The notes: a model not told the origin generated them from the letters alone. 64,000 nt of DNA from Sphingomonas sp. (GCA_017849555.1 JAFIGU010000107.1:1-64000); one strand, 5' to 3'; counted from the stretch's first letter, positions 50,152-60,870 are shown. Program-made: numbers and translations.

Positions 50152-51801
50152 TTAATGGAGCGGTAGCCGCGCCACCGCGTGCGCCACCGCCACCACCACG
50201 ACGCACGCCAGCAGCGTCACCCATGGCAGCACCCCCGCGCGCCGCACCGTCGGCGGCTCGGCAACCCCGTCGGCGCGCACCGGGAACCGCCCCTTGTCCT
50301 GCACGAAATGACGGAACAGGAAGACGGGGACGATCAGCAACACCGCGATCAGCCCGTTGCGCAGCGTATTCTTCCCCCACACATCCGCCCCCGCCCCCAT
50401 GAAGGCCATGTTGACGAAGCCGAACACGGCGCCGGTCGCGAGCAGCCACGTCGGGCAGCGGAACGGGCGCTCCCAGCCGGCGCGGTCGATGCGGTGGATC
50501 CACCCCGATTGCAGGTTGAGGAAATTGAAGACCATGTAGCAGACGTTGCTGATCATCAGCACCGCGAAATAATCCGAGGTGAGCAGCAGCAGCAGGTTGA
50601 ATCCGAGATCGGTCCACATCGCCGCGGTCGGCGCGCCGTGCGGGTTCACCCGCGCGAGATACTTGGGCAGCCACCCGTCGACCGACGCCTGATAGAGCGT
50701 GCGCGACGATCCCATCATCGAGGTCATCACGATCAGCAGCAGCGAGAGGATCAGCATCGTGATGAAGATGTTCGACACGACGACCCCGCCGCCGACGATC
50801 CGCGCCAGCGCGAGCGCGACCCCCGATCCGTCGTAGATCCCCGGCGTCAGCATCCCTTCGAGCCCGAGCGAGGCCTGGAACGCCAGCGGCACCAGCGCGA
50901 AGATCAGGATGCACAGCAATCCCGAGGCGATCAGCGCGCGCGGCGTATCGCGCGCCGGATTCCTGAATTCGCGGGTGTAGCAGACCGCGGTCTCGAAGCC
51001 GTAGGTCGACCAGCCCGCGCCGAACATCGCCCCCATCAGCACGGTGATGCCGTAAATGTCCCAGCTGCCGAAATGCACCGTTCCGGCGGCGTCGCGCACC
51101 AGCGGCAGCAGCGGGAACAGATGATCGGACGGCAGATCGCCGGTGACCAGCGGCACCACCCCGACGAGGATCAGCGGCGCGAGGCAGGCGATGCCGAGGA
51201 TCTTCTGCGCCGAGGCGGCGCGCGCCGCGCCGTGATGCTGGAGCGCGAAGGTGAGCAGCAGGAACCCCGCGCCGATGATCGCCACCGAATTGATCCGCAG
51301 GGTCAGCCCTTCGCGGATAAAGCCGAGATCGGCGAGCGTGATATGCCAGGTGTTGATCGCCGCGGTCGGCGGAAACAGGCTCGCCATCACATAGCCCGCG
51401 GCAAGGCTGGTGCCGAGCGCGAGCACCGGCGACCACGCCAGCCAGTTGCACCAGACCGAGATCGGCGCGACGAATTTCGAATAGGGCAGCCACGCCGCCG
51501 CGCCATAGACCGACGCGCCGCCCGATTTATGCGGATAGAGCCCGGCGATCTCGGCATAGACGAAGCTCTGGATGAACCCCATCAGGATCGAGGCGATGAA
51601 CACCACCCAGACGGGCTGGCCGATCGTCGCGGCGATCCCGCCCATCGTCAGCAGCACCCCGGCGGGCACCCCCGACGAGGCCCAGAAGGCGCCCTTCCAG
51701 TCAAGCTCGCGGTGCAGCTCGCCGTTATGCGCAGCGGCGGGTTCCGGCGCGCGGCGGATCGCGGGGGCGGCGACCGCCGCGTCGAGATCGTCGGCGATCA
51801 T
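50152..51801 (-). CDS. APC-family amino acid/amine permease
   Basis: A 549-residue transporter with about 12 hydrophobic helices in the amino acid-polyamine-organocation pattern: the first helix GVPAGVLLTMGGIAATIG, helix 3 region FVYAEIAGLYPHKSGGASVYG with the conserved GG, and AMFGAGWSTYGFETAVCYTREFRNPARDTPRA in the helix 6-7 region. The ATG at 51801 overlaps the GMC oxidoreductase stop by 4 bp, so they are co-translated; the frame upstream of it is antisense-like. In this operon it probably imports the amine that the two enzymes oxidise, in place of the BCCT-type BetT usual for choline. Confidence 0.9.
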   Translation of the reverse strand: MIADDLDAAVAAPAIRRAPEPAAAHNGELHRELDWKGAFWASSGVPAGVLLTMGGIAATIGQPVWVVFIASILMGFIQSFVYAEIAGLYPHKSGGASVYGAAAWLPYSKFVAPISVWCNWLAWSPVLALGTSLAAGYVMASLFPPTAAINTWHITLADLGFIREGLTLRINSVAIIGAGFLLLTFALQHHGAARAASAQKILGIACLAPLILVGVVPLVTGDLPSDHLFPLLPLVRDAAGTVHFGSWDIYGITVLMGAMFGAGWSTYGFETAVCYTREFRNPARDTPRALIASGLLCILIFALVPLAFQASLGLEGMLTPGIYDGSGVALALARIVGGGVVVSNIFITMLILSLLLIVMTSMMGSSRTLYQASVDGWLPKYLARVNPHGAPTAAMWTDLGFNLLLLLTSDYFAVLMISNVCYMVFNFLNLQSGWIHRIDRAGWERPFRCPTWLLATGAVFGFVNMAFMGAGADVWGKNTLRNGLIAVLLIVPVFLFRHFVQDKGRFPVRADGVAEPPTVRRAGVLPWVTLLACVVVVAVAHAVARLPLH

Positions 51802-53489
51802 CGCTGCGCGCTCTCCCAGTTCGGCGCCACATAATAAGGCTCGTTCGACGGCGCCAGCAGCGGCGCGCCGAGGATATGATCGGCGCCCTTCTCGCCGATC
51901 ATGATCGTCGGCGCGTTGAGGTTGCCGGTGGTGATCGACGGCATCACCGAACTGTCGACGACGCGCAGCCCCTCCACCCCGATGACGCGCAATTCGGGAT
52001 CGACCACCGCCAGCGGATCGCTCGCCGCGCCCATCTTGCAGGTGCAGGAAGGATGCAGCGCGCTTTCGACCTTTTCGGCGATGAAGGCGTCGATCGCTTC
52101 GTCCGAGATGCAATCGGCCCCCGGCTGGATCTCGCGCCCGCGCCACGGCGCGAAGGCGGGCTGCTGGAAGATCTCGCGCGTCAGCCGCACGCAGGCGCGC
52201 ATCTCCTCCCAATCGTCGGGGTGGCTCATATAGTTGAAGCGGATCAGCGGCTTGTCATGCGGGTTCGCGCTGCGCAGCGAGACGGTGCCGCGGCTCTTGC
52301 TGCGCATCGACCCGACATGCGCCTGAAAACCGTGTTCGGTGGCGAGCGACGAGCCGTCGTAATTGATCGCCATCGGGAAGAAATGATATTGGATATCGGG
52401 ATATTTGACGCCGGCGCGGCTGCGGATGAAGCCGCAGCTTTCGAAATGGTTCGACGCGCCGAGCCCCTTTTTGGTCAGCAGCCATTGCAAGCCGATCATC
52501 GCCTTGCCGAACAGATTGGCGTGGCCGTAGAGCGTCACCGGCCGGGTGCAGGCCATCTGGAAATAGAATTCGAGATGATCCTGCAGATTGGCGCCAACCC
52601 CCGCGCGATCGGCGACCAGCGTTATGCCGTGGCGCGCCAGCGCCGCCGCCGGGCCGATGCCGGACAGCTGGAGCAATTGCACCGAATTGATCGGCCCGCC
52701 CGACAGGATCACCTCGCGCGCCGCGCGCGCGGTGACCGTCCGCCCGTGCTGCTCATAATCGACGCCGACCGCGCGCCGCCCCTCGAACAGCACGCGCGTC
52801 ACCAGCGCATGCTGTTCGACGCGCAGATTGGCGCGCTTGATCGCGGGATAGAGATAGGCCTTGGCCGCCGAGCAGCGCTCGCCGCCGCGCACCGTCATGT
52901 CCATCCGGCCGAAGCCTTCCTGACGATAGCCGTTATAATCCTCGCTCAGTTCATAGCCCGCCTCGACCGCGGCATCGAGCCACGCCTGGTGGAGCGGGTT
53001 TTCGAGCGTCCCGTAAGTGGTCGAGAGCGGCCCCTCCCCGCCGCGATAGCTGTTGCCGCCCTCCTTCCGCGTTTCGGCGCGCTTGAAATAGGGGAGGACG
53101 TCGGCATAGCCCCAGCCGCGCGCGCCCTCCTCGTCCTGCCAGCGCTCGAAATCGAGCGGGTTGCCGCGGACATAGACCAGCCCGTTGATCGACGACGACC
53201 CGCCCAGCCCCTTGCCGCGCGGGGTGTGCAGCCGGCGGTTGTTGAGATACGGCTCGGGCTCGCTCTCATAATGCCAGTTCCACCTTTTGGTCGCCATCGG
53301 ATAGGCGAGCGCGGCGGGCATCTGGATGAAGATCGACCGGTCCGATCCGCCATATTCGAGCAGCAGCACCTTGTATCTGCCATCGGCGCTCAGCCGGTTG
53401 GCGAGCACGCATCCGGCCGATCCCGCCCCGACGACGATATAGTCGAAATCGCCGTCAATAAGGGGCATCGACCGGTTCCATCGCGACAT
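51798..53489 (-). CDS. betA: GMC oxidoreductase, choline dehydrogenase-like
   Basis: A 563-residue flavoprotein of the glucose-methanol-choline family. FAD binding: [20 protein letters not shown] with the acidic [12 protein letters not shown] signatures [26 protein letters not shown] and [25 protein letters not shown]-terminal [13 protein letters not shown] and the active-site pair region [28 protein letters not shown]. This strongly resembles BetA, which oxidises choline to betaine aldehyde. The start at 53489 has a GAAGAG upstream; ATG at 53468 is an alternative that matches BetA N termini more closely. It overlaps the aldehyde dehydrogenase gene. Confidence 0.88.
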   Translation of the reverse strand: MSRWNRSMPLIDGDFDYIVVGAGSAGCVLANRLSADGRYKVLLLEYGGSDRSIFIQMPAALAYPMATKRWNWHYESEPEPYLNNRRLHTPRGKGLGGSSSINGLVYVRGNPLDFERWQDEEGARGWGYADVLPYFKRAETRKEGGNSYRGGEGPLSTTYGTLENPLHQAWLDAAVEAGYELSEDYNGYRQEGFGRMDMTVRGGERCSAAKAYLYPAIKRANLRVEQHALVTRVLFEGRRAVGVDYEQHGRTVTARAAREVILSGGPINSVQLLQLSGIGPAAALARHGITLVADRAGVGANLQDHLEFYFQMACTRPVTLYGHANLFGKAMIGLQWLLTKKGLGASNHFESCGFIRSRAGVKYPDIQYHFFPMAINYDGSSLATEHGFQAHVGSMRSKSRGTVSLRSANPHDKPLIRFNYMSHPDDWEEMRACVRLTREIFQQPAFAPWRGREIQPGADCISDEAIDAFIAEKVESALHPSCTCKMGAASDPLAVVDPELRVIGVEGLRVVDSSVMPSITTGNLNAPTIMIGEKGADHILGAPLLAPSNEPYYVAPNWESAQR

Positions 53490-54861
53490 AGACGCTCTTC
53501 AGCCGGGTGTAGTGTTCGAGCGCCGCGCGGCCGTTCTCGCGCCCCAGCCCCGATTGCTTATACCCGCCGAACGGCAGCTCGATCGGGGTGATATTATAGG
53601 CGTTGATCCAGCACGTCCCCGCCTCGAGCGCCGCGATCACGCGATGCGCGCGGGTCAGGTCGCGCGTGAACACCCCCGCCGCCAGCCCGAATTCGGTGGC
53701 ATTGGCGCGCGCCACCACCTCATCCTCGCCGTCGAACGGCAGCACGGTCATCACCGGCCCGAAAATCTCCTCGCGGACGATCGCCATCTCGTCGGTGCAG
53801 GCGGTGAAGACGGTCGGCGCGACGAACGCGCCCTTGCCCAAAGCGCCCGCGGTCACCCGCTCGCCACCGGTCAGCACCTCGGCGCCTTCCGCCACCCCGC
53901 GCGCGATATAGCCGAGCACTTTCTCCATATGCGCGGTGTTGATCAGCGCGCCGATCTGGGTCGCGGGATCGAGCGGGTCGCCGACGATCATCTTCTCGGT
54001 CCGCGCCTTCAGCCGCGCGAGGAAATCGTCGATCACCCCGCGCTGGACGAACACGCGGGTGCCGTTCGAACAGACCTCCCCCGCCGAATAGAAATTGCCG
54101 AGCAACGCCCCCGATACCGCATTGTCGAGATCGGCATCGTCGAACACGATCAGCGGGCTCTTGCCGCCCAGTTCGAGCGTCACCTGCTTCAAGGTCGCGG
54201 CGGCATCGGCCATCACCTTGCGCCCGGTGCCGACCTCGCCGGTCAGCGAGACCTTGGCGATCCCGGGATGCCGGGTGAGCAGCCGCCCGGTCTCGGCGAA
54301 CCCCTGCACCACCTGGAACAGCCCCTCGGGGCATCCCGCCTCGAGATAGATCTTCTCGAGCTCGATCGCGGTCAGCGGGGTCAGCTCGGCGGGCTTGAAG
54401 ATCATCGCATTGCCGCACGCCAGCGCCGGCGCGCTTTTCCAGCAGGCGATCTGGATCGGATAATTCCACGCCCCGATCCCCGCGGTCACCCCGAGCGGCT
54501 CGCGCCGCGTATAGCCGAACGCCGCCGGCCCCAGATCGATATGCTCGCCCGCGATCGTCGCGGCGACGCCGGCGAAATATTCGATGCAATCGGCGCCCGA
54601 CGCGACATCGACGACGCTGGTTTCCTGAATCGGCTTCCCCGTATCGCGCGTTTCGAGCTGCGCGAGCTCGTCGTTGCGCGCGCGCAGCAGATCGACCGCG
54701 CGGCGCAATATCCGGCCCCGCTCGGTCCCGGTCAGCCTCGCCCATTGGCGCTGCGCCGCCTGCGCGCGGACGACCGCCGCATCCACCTCGGCCGCACCGG
54801 CGACCGCCAGCCGCGCAAGCGTTTCGCCGGTCGCCGGATTGATCGTTTCGAACCAGTTCAT
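53455..54861 (-). CDS. betB: Betaine-aldehyde dehydrogenase-like
   Basis: A 468-residue NAD(P)-dependent aldehyde dehydrogenase. Visible features are [40 protein letters not shown] with the general-base glutamate, [16 protein letters not shown] with the catalytic cysteine, EEIFGPVM, and [22 protein letters not shown]. These stretches are characteristic of BetB, which turns betaine aldehyde into glycine betaine. It follows the receptor gene by 61 bp and overlaps the GMC oxidoreductase by 35 bp (or 14 bp with the later start). It is slightly shorter than typical BetB (about 490) at the N terminus. Confidence 0.9.
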   Translation of the reverse strand: MNWFETINPATGETLARLAVAGAAEVDAAVVRAQAAQRQWARLTGTERGRILRRAVDLLRARNDELAQLETRDTGKPIQETSVVDVASGADCIEYFAGVAATIAGEHIDLGPAAFGYTRREPLGVTAGIGAWNYPIQIACWKSAPALACGNAMIFKPAELTPLTAIELEKIYLEAGCPEGLFQVVQGFAETGRLLTRHPGIAKVSLTGEVGTGRKVMADAAATLKQVTLELGGKSPLIVFDDADLDNAVSGALLGNFYSAGEVCSNGTRVFVQRGVIDDFLARLKARTEKMIVGDPLDPATQIGALINTAHMEKVLGYIARGVAEGAEVLTGGERVTAGALGKGAFVAPTVFTACTDEMAIVREEIFGPVMTVLPFDGEDEVVARANATEFGLAAGVFTRDLTRAHRVIAALEAGTCWINAYNITPIELPFGGYKQSGLGRENGRAALEHYTRLKSVYVAMEPVDAPY

Positions 54862-54922
54862 CGCCTTGCCTCGCCTCGTCCCGACAAGCGGCGCGTTGCC
54901 GGTCGAGATCGATGCCGCATGC

Positions 54923-57346
54923 TCATTGCCCCCCGAAATGATAGGTCGCGGTCACGCCCCAGGTCCGCGGCTTCGCGTAAACGCCGGCCACCTCGCCGTT
55001 ATAATAGGCGCCGTCATAAGCGTACACGCGATAGGCGTGGTTGAGCACATTGTTGACGAACACCGCCAGATCGAGCTTCATCCCGCTCGGGGTGAAGCCG
55101 AAGCGCAGGTTTTCGACGTCATAGGCCGGCTCGCGCTCGACCGGCGCACACATCACGGTGAAGCAGGTCTTGTCCTGATAGAGCGCATCGGCCTGGAGCG
55201 AGGCGACACCCCCCGCCAGCGCGAATTCGTAGCGGACCAGGCCCCCGGCGGAGAAGCTCGGCGCCTGCGGCAGATTGTGCGTCACCACCGTCACCCCGTC
55301 GGGCAGCAGCACGTTATAGACCCGGCTGCGCTGCGCCGAGGCATTGGCCTGCAGCGTCAGCCCGGTCAGCGGATGACTGACCAGTTCCGCCTCGACCCCC
55401 AGGTTGCTGGCGCGCAGATTGCGCACCGACTGGGTGAAGCCGACCTGCACGAACGCCTGATAATGCTGATAATCGTAATAGAAGCCGGCAAGGTTGAAGG
55501 TCGTGTTCGCGCCGAGCCGGGTCTTGAGACCGACTTCATAGTCGTTGAGCGTCTCCGGCTTATAGGCGATATTGTTGATCGTATCGATCACCGACTGGCC
55601 CAATGTCGGGGTGCCGGTGCTGAAGGTGAAGCCGCCCGATTTGCTGCCGCGATTATAGCTGGCGTAGATCAACGTATCGCGGCTCGGCTTGTAATCGATC
55701 TCGGCGCGCGCGGTGACACCCGAGAAATTGGCGCTGGCATCGCCCGGGGTCGCGGTCACCCCGGTCAGCGGGGTTGTCCCGGTCGGGTCGTTATAGCGAA
55801 TCCCGTCGGGGCCGTAATGCATCGTGAAGCCCGAGAAGAGCTCGCTGCCGTCATAGGTGCCGACCTTGTGATCGTGCCAGAAACGCAGGCCCCCGATCAG
55901 CTTCCAATGATCGTCGATCTTCCATTCGTCCTGCGCGAAGATCGCCCAGCTCCGCGTCTTCTGCGAGAAAGCCACCGTCGGATCATAGCCGTCGAACGGC
56001 GTCGCATATTTCGCGGTATAATTGCCGTTGAGGATCATCCCGAACGCGCCGAAGACGAGATATTGCCGCCCGAAGCTGGTCGAGGCGCGCAATTCCTGCG
56101 TGTACTGATCCGATTTCGTGCCCTGATAGAAATAGACGCCGGGCGCATAGCAGGTCACCGCCTGCGCCGGCGGGGCGCACGGGCCGGGGGTATAGCTCGA
56201 TTGCCCCTTCACATAGGGAAGCTCGGGCTGGGCATCGCCGATCTCGTTATAGAATTTGGTGAGGTGCTGATAATCGCTGATCGACACCACGTCGAACGCG
56301 CCGATCCGCCCCTCCAGCCGCAGCGTCGCAGCGAATTGCTTGCGGTCGACATAGGGATCGCCGGTCCCCGCGGTCTTCCACGCATCGCCGCCCTGCGACG
56401 GGGTGATCGAGGGGTTGGTATAGCCGGTCGCGATCGCCCCCGGCGGGCTGCCCCAATAAGCGCAGGCCTGGGTCGTGGAGAGGAATTCGCCCTGCCCCTG
56501 CGCATTGGGACATTCGGGCGCGAGCGCGTAGAGCGCGGCCTGACGCTCGTGATCCGCCTCGGCATAGCGCACCGTCAGCCGCGCCTTGAAATTGTCGGTC
56601 GGCGCGTACTGGATGATCCCGCGCAGCGCCCAATGGTTGTTCGCGCCGCGATCGGGCTGGCCGGGGGTGATATTCTCGATATAGCCGTCGTCGCGATCAT
56701 AGATCCCCGACAGGCGGACGCTGAGCCCCGGCGCGATCGGGCCGGAGATCGCGCCCTCGAAGATCCGCTGGTTGAAGCTGCCGTAGGTGCCGCGGACATA
56801 GCCGTCGAGCACGTCGGTCGGCTGGCTGGAGATGAACTGCACCGCGCCGCCGGTGGCGTTGCGCCCGAACAGCGTGCCCTGCGGCCCGCGCAGCACCTCG
56901 GTCCGCGCCAGATCGAACACCGGGAAGCTCGCGGTGGTGATCGAGCTGGCGTAGCTGTCGTCCTGATAGACCGCGACCGGCGGCTCCTGCTGGTCGCCAT
57001 AATCGTTCTGCGAGACGCCGCGGATGTTGAACACCACCTGCGACGAGCCGTAGGAATTGAATTTCAGATTGGGCACCGCGCGGACGATATCGGTCGCGCT
57101 GGTGACATTGAGGTTGGTCAGCGCCGCGGTGTTGAGCACCGAGACCGCGATGCCGACATCCTGCAGCTTCTGCTCGCGCCGCTGCGCGGTGACGACGATA
57201 TCGTCGGGCCGCGTCGGCTGAGCATCCGCCGCCGGCGTGGCGTTCGCCTGTTGCTGGGCATGGGCCGGGGTGGTCGTGGCGGCAAGGCCGGCGATCAGCG
57301 CGGCGACGGCCGCCCCGCTAAAGAACGTGCGACGTTTCCCTTCCAT
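54923..57346 (-). CDS. TonB-dependent outer membrane receptor
   Basis: An 807-residue receptor. Signal peptide ending TPAHAQ, then a TonB-box-like [23 protein letters not shown], plug segments ([42 protein letters not shown]) and a barrel with [20 protein letters not shown], ending [11 protein letters not shown]. This is the FecA/sphingomonad catabolic type, unlike the two receptors in region 1. It is the first gene of a leftward operon with betB, betA and an APC permease, so its ligand may be a choline- or amine-containing compound too large for porins. The upstream leader holds an inverted repeat. Confidence 0.93.
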   Translation of the reverse strand: MEGKRRTFFSGAAVAALIAGLAATTTPAHAQQQANATPAADAQPTRPDDIVVTAQRREQKLQDVGIAVSVLNTAALTNLNVTSATDIVRAVPNLKFNSYGSSQVVFNIRGVSQNDYGDQQEPPVAVYQDDSYASSITTASFPVFDLARTEVLRGPQGTLFGRNATGGAVQFISSQPTDVLDGYVRGTYGSFNQRIFEGAISGPIAPGLSVRLSGIYDRDDGYIENITPGQPDRGANNHWALRGIIQYAPTDNFKARLTVRYAEADHERQAALYALAPECPNAQGQGEFLSTTQACAYWGSPPGAIATGYTNPSITPSQGGDAWKTAGTGDPYVDRKQFAATLRLEGRIGAFDVVSISDYQHLTKFYNEIGDAQPELPYVKGQSSYTPGPCAPPAQAVTCYAPGVYFYQGTKSDQYTQELRASTSFGRQYLVFGAFGMILNGNYTAKYATPFDGYDPTVAFSQKTRSWAIFAQDEWKIDDHWKLIGGLRFWHDHKVGTYDGSELFSGFTMHYGPDGIRYNDPTGTTPLTGVTATPGDASANFSGVTARAEIDYKPSRDTLIYASYNRGSKSGGFTFSTGTPTLGQSVIDTINNIAYKPETLNDYEVGLKTRLGANTTFNLAGFYYDYQHYQAFVQVGFTQSVRNLRASNLGVEAELVSHPLTGLTLQANASAQRSRVYNVLLPDGVTVVTHNLPQAPSFSAGGLVRYEFALAGGVASLQADALYQDKTCFTVMCAPVEREPAYDVENLRFGFTPSGMKLDLAVFVNNVLNHAYRVYAYDGAYYNGEVAGVYAKPRTWGVTATYHFGGQ

Positions 57347-57390
57347 GATTTACCCCGCTTTTGATCATCTGCTCCCGAGATGTTCTGGTA

Positions 57391-57418
57391 ATCGCCGGTA
57401 TTTTTCTTGTCCGGCGAT
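57391..57418 (-). repeat. Inverted repeat in the leader of the receptor operon
   Basis: ATCGCCGG (57391-57398) and CCGGCGAT (57411-57418) are perfect inverted octamers with a 12-base A/T-rich loop, 45 bp before the receptor start. It may form a leader RNA hairpin or a protein site. Confidence 0.4.
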
Positions 57419-57617
57419 GCTGCATCACGGCCGGGTGCTTCACAAGCGGCGTTGGCGGATCGCTCGGCGGGTGCGCCCGCCCGTAATTTGACAATAAAGC
57501 GCCGATAAACAGGTGCTTAGCAATTAATGCGCAATTATGATCGCTTATTTAGAACATTAGATTGGATCATTAGCCTTTGTAATCGGAACGCCGCGCGGGG
57601 ACTTCATCCGGGCATCA

Positions 57618-58739
57618 TCAGATCCGCCCGCAATCGCTCGGCGCTTTCTGCCCGGCGAAGCGCGCGCCGATCCAGTCCAATGTCGCGGTCGCGCTGTCGC
57701 GCGCGGTGCGCGCATGATCGCCCCCCGGCAGCACGATATAGCGCAGCGGCGCGCCGCTGCGGCAGCGCGCGCGGGCGAAGCTGGCGGTCACCGCCGAGCC
57801 GACCACCGTGTCGCCGCCGCTCTGCGCGATCAGCAGCGGCCCCGGCACCGCGGCGGGCGTCACGCTATTCGCCCGGGCGATCCGCCCCCACGGCTCGATC
57901 CGGCCGATATCCTTGTTCTTGAGCGCATTGCGGACCGACATGATCCCCAGGATCGTCCCGATCCGCGGCTTCTTGCCCAGCGTAACGCAATTGTTCCGCG
58001 CCAGCCGCGTCACCACCCCGGCATTGGTGCGGTTGAACAAGGTGGAGAGCGGGTGGCCGAAGCGCTGCGACCAGCTATAGGCGGTGTAGGCGGTCAGCAT
58101 CGTGCGGATATTGACGTCGCTGCCCGAGCGCAGATTGGCGGGGAGGTCGGTCGGCGGCGCGGCCGCCGCGGTGCCGACCAGCCGCAGTTCGGGCGCATAG
58201 CCGCGCGCCTCGATCGCGGTCCACAAAGCGGCATGACCGCCCTGCGATTCACCCCACACGGCGAAGGCCTCACCCACCCCGGCACCGGCGATCGAGCGCG
58301 CCGCGCGGACCGCATCGAGCACCGATCGCGCGGTATCGACCCCGACCAGATAGGGATGCGGCATATCGGACCCGAGCCCCGGATAGTCCGGCGCGACCAC
58401 CGTGAACCCGCGCCGGATCATCTCGGCCAGCGCGGGGGTCAATTCCCAGAAATCGGGGCTGAGCGATGGCGCGCACCGCTCGACCACGCCCCAGGTGCCG
58501 TGCGTCCAGGCGATCACGCGGCGTTGCGCCGGGGCGGGGCGCGGCGCCACCACCATCCCGGTGACGCGCGCCGCGCGACCGTCGCGGTCGGTGGTCCAAT
58601 AGGCGATCTTCCACGCCTGCATCCCGGCCGGCGCGTCGCGCACCGGATCGGCCGAAACGAGTGCCCCGGCGCGCTGCGCCTGCGCCGGCATCGCGGCGGC
58701 AAGGAAGAGCGAGAAAGCCAGTAAGAGCATGCGAAGCAT
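57618..58739 (-). CDS. Secretory lipase-like alpha/beta hydrolase
   Basis: A 373-residue exported hydrolase with a signal peptide ending MPAQAQ. The fold resembles fungal and bacterial secretory lipases (LIP family): GMVVAPRPAPAQRRVIAWTHGT near the oxyanion region, DYPGLGSDMPHPYL, the nucleophile elbow GESQGGHAA, an acid in IAQSGGDTVV and a histidine in LPGGDHA. Two cysteine pairs could form disulfides. It is transcribed leftwards and divergently from the DUF2844/DUF3443 pair. The substrate may be an ester of a lipid or plant compound; this is not determined. Confidence 0.87.
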   Translation of the reverse strand: MLRMLLLAFSLFLAAAMPAQAQRAGALVSADPVRDAPAGMQAWKIAYWTTDRDGRAARVTGMVVAPRPAPAQRRVIAWTHGTWGVVERCAPSLSPDFWELTPALAEMIRRGFTVVAPDYPGLGSDMPHPYLVGVDTARSVLDAVRAARSIAGAGVGEAFAVWGESQGGHAALWTAIEARGYAPELRLVGTAAAAPPTDLPANLRSGSDVNIRTMLTAYTAYSWSQRFGHPLSTLFNRTNAGVVTRLARNNCVTLGKKPRIGTILGIMSVRNALKNKDIGRIEPWGRIARANSVTPAAVPGPLLIAQSGGDTVVGSAVTASFARARCRSGAPLRYIVLPGGDHARTARDSATATLDWIGARFAGQKAPSDCGRI

Positions 58740-58848
58740 GGCAAACCTCCCCGATGACTCGCGTCCGCTATATCAGCCTGCGCGACTTTGCGCTTTACCG
58801 TAATCGGGGGGGTGACTAGCGTCGGCGCGAAACAAGCGGTGGCGGCTT

Positions 58849-59319
58849 ATGGGCGGGGCTCGGGTTTGCGCGGCGTTTTTCGCGCTGATTTTCGCTTTTT
58901 CGGCGGCGGATGACGCCGTTGCCGGGCTGGGACAGCCGGGCGCGAGCATTGCGCGCGATCGCGCGCGGATGGCGGCGGCGACGCAGACCGCGCGTACGAT
59001 CGCCGGCGGGGTCGAGCATCGCATGACGCTCGCCAACGGCACCCTGGTCAAGGAAATCGAGAATGCTAACGGGGCGGTCGTCGCGGTCGCGTGGCGCGGG
59101 CCGGGGCGCCCCGATCTCAGGCAATTGCTCGGGGCGCAATATTTCGCCACCTTCCAGGAAGCCGCCAACACCGGGCACGGGCGGATCAGGATGCGCCGCG
59201 CGCCGCGGGTCCATCGCAACGACATCGTGATCCAGACCGGCGGTCACCCCGGGGCTTTCTGGGGAATCGCCTTTCTGCCGGGGCAGCTTCCCGCCGGGTT
59301 CGATCCCAATGCTTTCTGA
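58849..59319 (+). CDS. DUF2844 family exported protein
   Basis: A 156-residue protein with a signal peptide-like start and a body matching DUF2844: HRMTLANGTLVKEIENANGAVVAVAWRGPGRPDLRQLLGAQYF. The family has no assigned function. DUF2844 genes commonly sit beside DUF3443 genes, as here, where the downstream lipoprotein starts 10 bp after the stop. The two products probably act together outside the cytoplasm. A GTG or other start further upstream is not supported. Confidence 0.8.
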   Translation: MGGARVCAAFFALIFAFSAADDAVAGLGQPGASIARDRARMAAATQTARTIAGGVEHRMTLANGTLVKEIENANGAVVAVAWRGPGRPDLRQLLGAQYFATFQEAANTGHGRIRMRRAPRVHRNDIVIQTGGHPGAFWGIAFLPGQLPAGFDPNAF

Positions 59320-59329
59320 CGCGGGGGGC

Positions 59330-60637
59330 ATGATGCGCCAGATCCTGATCGTCCTGCTGCTCGCCTTGCTCGGTGCGTGCAGCGACGGCGGCGGCACGAC
59401 GGCGAACACCCCCGCCAGCGCGCCGACGCCGACCCCGACGCCGACCAGCACCCCCACCCCGCTCGCCAATTTCACCACCGTGACGATCGATGCCGGCCCG
59501 GCGGCGCTGGCGGCGGGCCCCAACGGCTATACCGCGACCAACCTGCCCTATGTGTCGGTCACCCTGTGCGTCCACGGCACGCAGACCTGCCAGACGATCG
59601 ACCATGTCCTGCTCGATACCGGGTCGACCGGGCTGCGCATCATCAAATCGGTGCTCAACGCCAATATGCTCGCCGGGCTGCCGCACCAGACCAGCCCCGC
59701 GGGCAATCCGGTCGGCGAATGCTATCAATATGTCGACGGCTATGTGTTCGGATCGGTGCGCACCGCCGATTTCTCGATCGGCGGCGAATCCGTCGCGTCG
59801 ATGCCGTTCCAGGTCATCGCCGACGACGGCGCTTTCCAGACCGCGCCGGCCTCCTGCTCGAGCGGCGGCGGCACCGCGTTGACGACGGTGCAGGAATTCG
59901 GCGCCAACGGGATCATCGGGGTCGGCACGATGGCCACCGATTGCGCGTCGGCGTGCATGGTCAACGGCGGATCGGGCGCGGCAACCTATTATGATTGCCC
60001 GACGAGCGGGTGCGCGACGGTGATCGCGCGCGCCGCCAACACCAGCGCGCCGTTCCAGCAACTGCCCAATCCGGTCGCCGCCTTCGCGGTCAACAACAAC
60101 GGCACGATCGTCTCGCTGCCCGCGGTCCCGCCGACCGGCGCGGCGACGCTGACGGGGACGGTCTATTTCGGGATCGGGACGCAGACCAACAACGGGCTCG
60201 GCAATGCGCGGATCCTGACCACCGACAGCGCGGGCGATCTCACCGCGACCTATAAGGGGACCCAGCTCCCCAACAGCTTCCTCGATAGCGGCAGCAACCT
60301 CTATTATTTCGTCGACAGCGGCATTCCGATGTGCACGCAGACCAATTTCACCTCTTTCTACTGCCCGCCGTCGCCGCTCGCGCTGGCGGTGACGCTGACC
60401 GGGGTGAACGCCGCGACCGCGGATGCGAGCTTCACGCTCTACAATGCCTATACCCAGCCCGCCGCCAGCGCGAATGCGATCCCGGGGATCGGCGCCAATC
60501 CGAATGCGGTCACCGGCTTCCACGCGATCCAGCGCAGCTTCGACTTCGGTCTCCCCTTCTTCTACGGCCGAAACGTCGCCACCGCGATCGAGGGCCGCGC
60601 GGCTGGGGGCATCGCCGGTCCTTTCTACGCTTTCTGA
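59330..60637 (+). CDS. DUF3443 lipoprotein with pepsin-like paired aspartate motifs
   Basis: A 435-residue lipoprotein; the lipobox LLGAC is near residue 17, followed by a Thr/Pro-rich linker. Two catalytic-type motifs are seen: VLLDTGSTGLRI (D96-T-G-S) and SFLDSGSNLYYF (D319-S-G-S), about 220 residues apart, with hydrophobic GIIGVGT between. This is the layout of a two-lobed pepsin-type aspartic protease. Multiple cysteines suggest disulfides. DUF3443 has no assigned function that I know. ATG at 59330 follows a GGGGGG run; an ATG at 59309 overlaps the previous gene and would disrupt the signal peptide. It is in tandem with DUF2844. Confidence 0.82.
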   Translation: MMRQILIVLLLALLGACSDGGGTTANTPASAPTPTPTPTSTPTPLANFTTVTIDAGPAALAAGPNGYTATNLPYVSVTLCVHGTQTCQTIDHVLLDTGSTGLRIIKSVLNANMLAGLPHQTSPAGNPVGECYQYVDGYVFGSVRTADFSIGGESVASMPFQVIADDGAFQTAPASCSSGGGTALTTVQEFGANGIIGVGTMATDCASACMVNGGSGAATYYDCPTSGCATVIARAANTSAPFQQLPNPVAAFAVNNNGTIVSLPAVPPTGAATLTGTVYFGIGTQTNNGLGNARILTTDSAGDLTATYKGTQLPNSFLDSGSNLYYFVDSGIPMCTQTNFTSFYCPPSPLALAVTLTGVNAATADASFTLYNAYTQPAASANAIPGIGANPNAVTGFHAIQRSFDFGLPFFYGRNVATAIEGRAAGGIAGPFYAF

Positions 60638-60697
60638 GCGACTCGCCTCTTTGCCGATCGCGCCGAAGCTGCTAATTGCGCCGCGTCGGAAAAGGCA

Positions 60698-60792
60698 GCC
60701 TTGGTTTGGTAAGCCCAAGGCCTTTCGGTAACGAAAGCTCTGGTCTTTGGCCTCGTGCCCGGGATCCCCACGACGACCTTCGGCGATCCCGG
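60698..60792 (+). ncRNA. Putative structured leader RNA before an MFS efflux gene
   Basis: Three consecutive hairpins precede the MFS gene. Hairpin 1: GCCTTGG/CCAAGGC (60698-60721). Hairpin 2: CTTTCG-GTAA-CGAAAG (60722-60737), with a GNRA-type tetraloop. Hairpin 3: CCGGGATC/GATCCCGG (60759-60792). I do not recognise a known riboswitch class. The first stem could alternatively be the terminator of the DUF3443 unit. Confidence 0.4.
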
Positions 60793-60870
60793 TGATCGCC
60801 GTTTGTTCGTCGGCGCGGGTCCTCGGCCAGGGGAACGCTCCGGTCGACCGTTCGGCTCAGGAGTTTGTTC

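Noticed and set aside
54674..57364. Forward open frame of 896 codons opposite the betB/receptor region.
   Set aside because: It is antisense to well-supported genes and consists of Arg/Ile/Ala/Glu-rich shadow sequence.
60698..60792. Leader hairpins considered as a known riboswitch (yybP-ykoY, guanidine or SAM types).
   Set aside because: None of the conserved loop sequences of those classes was seen.
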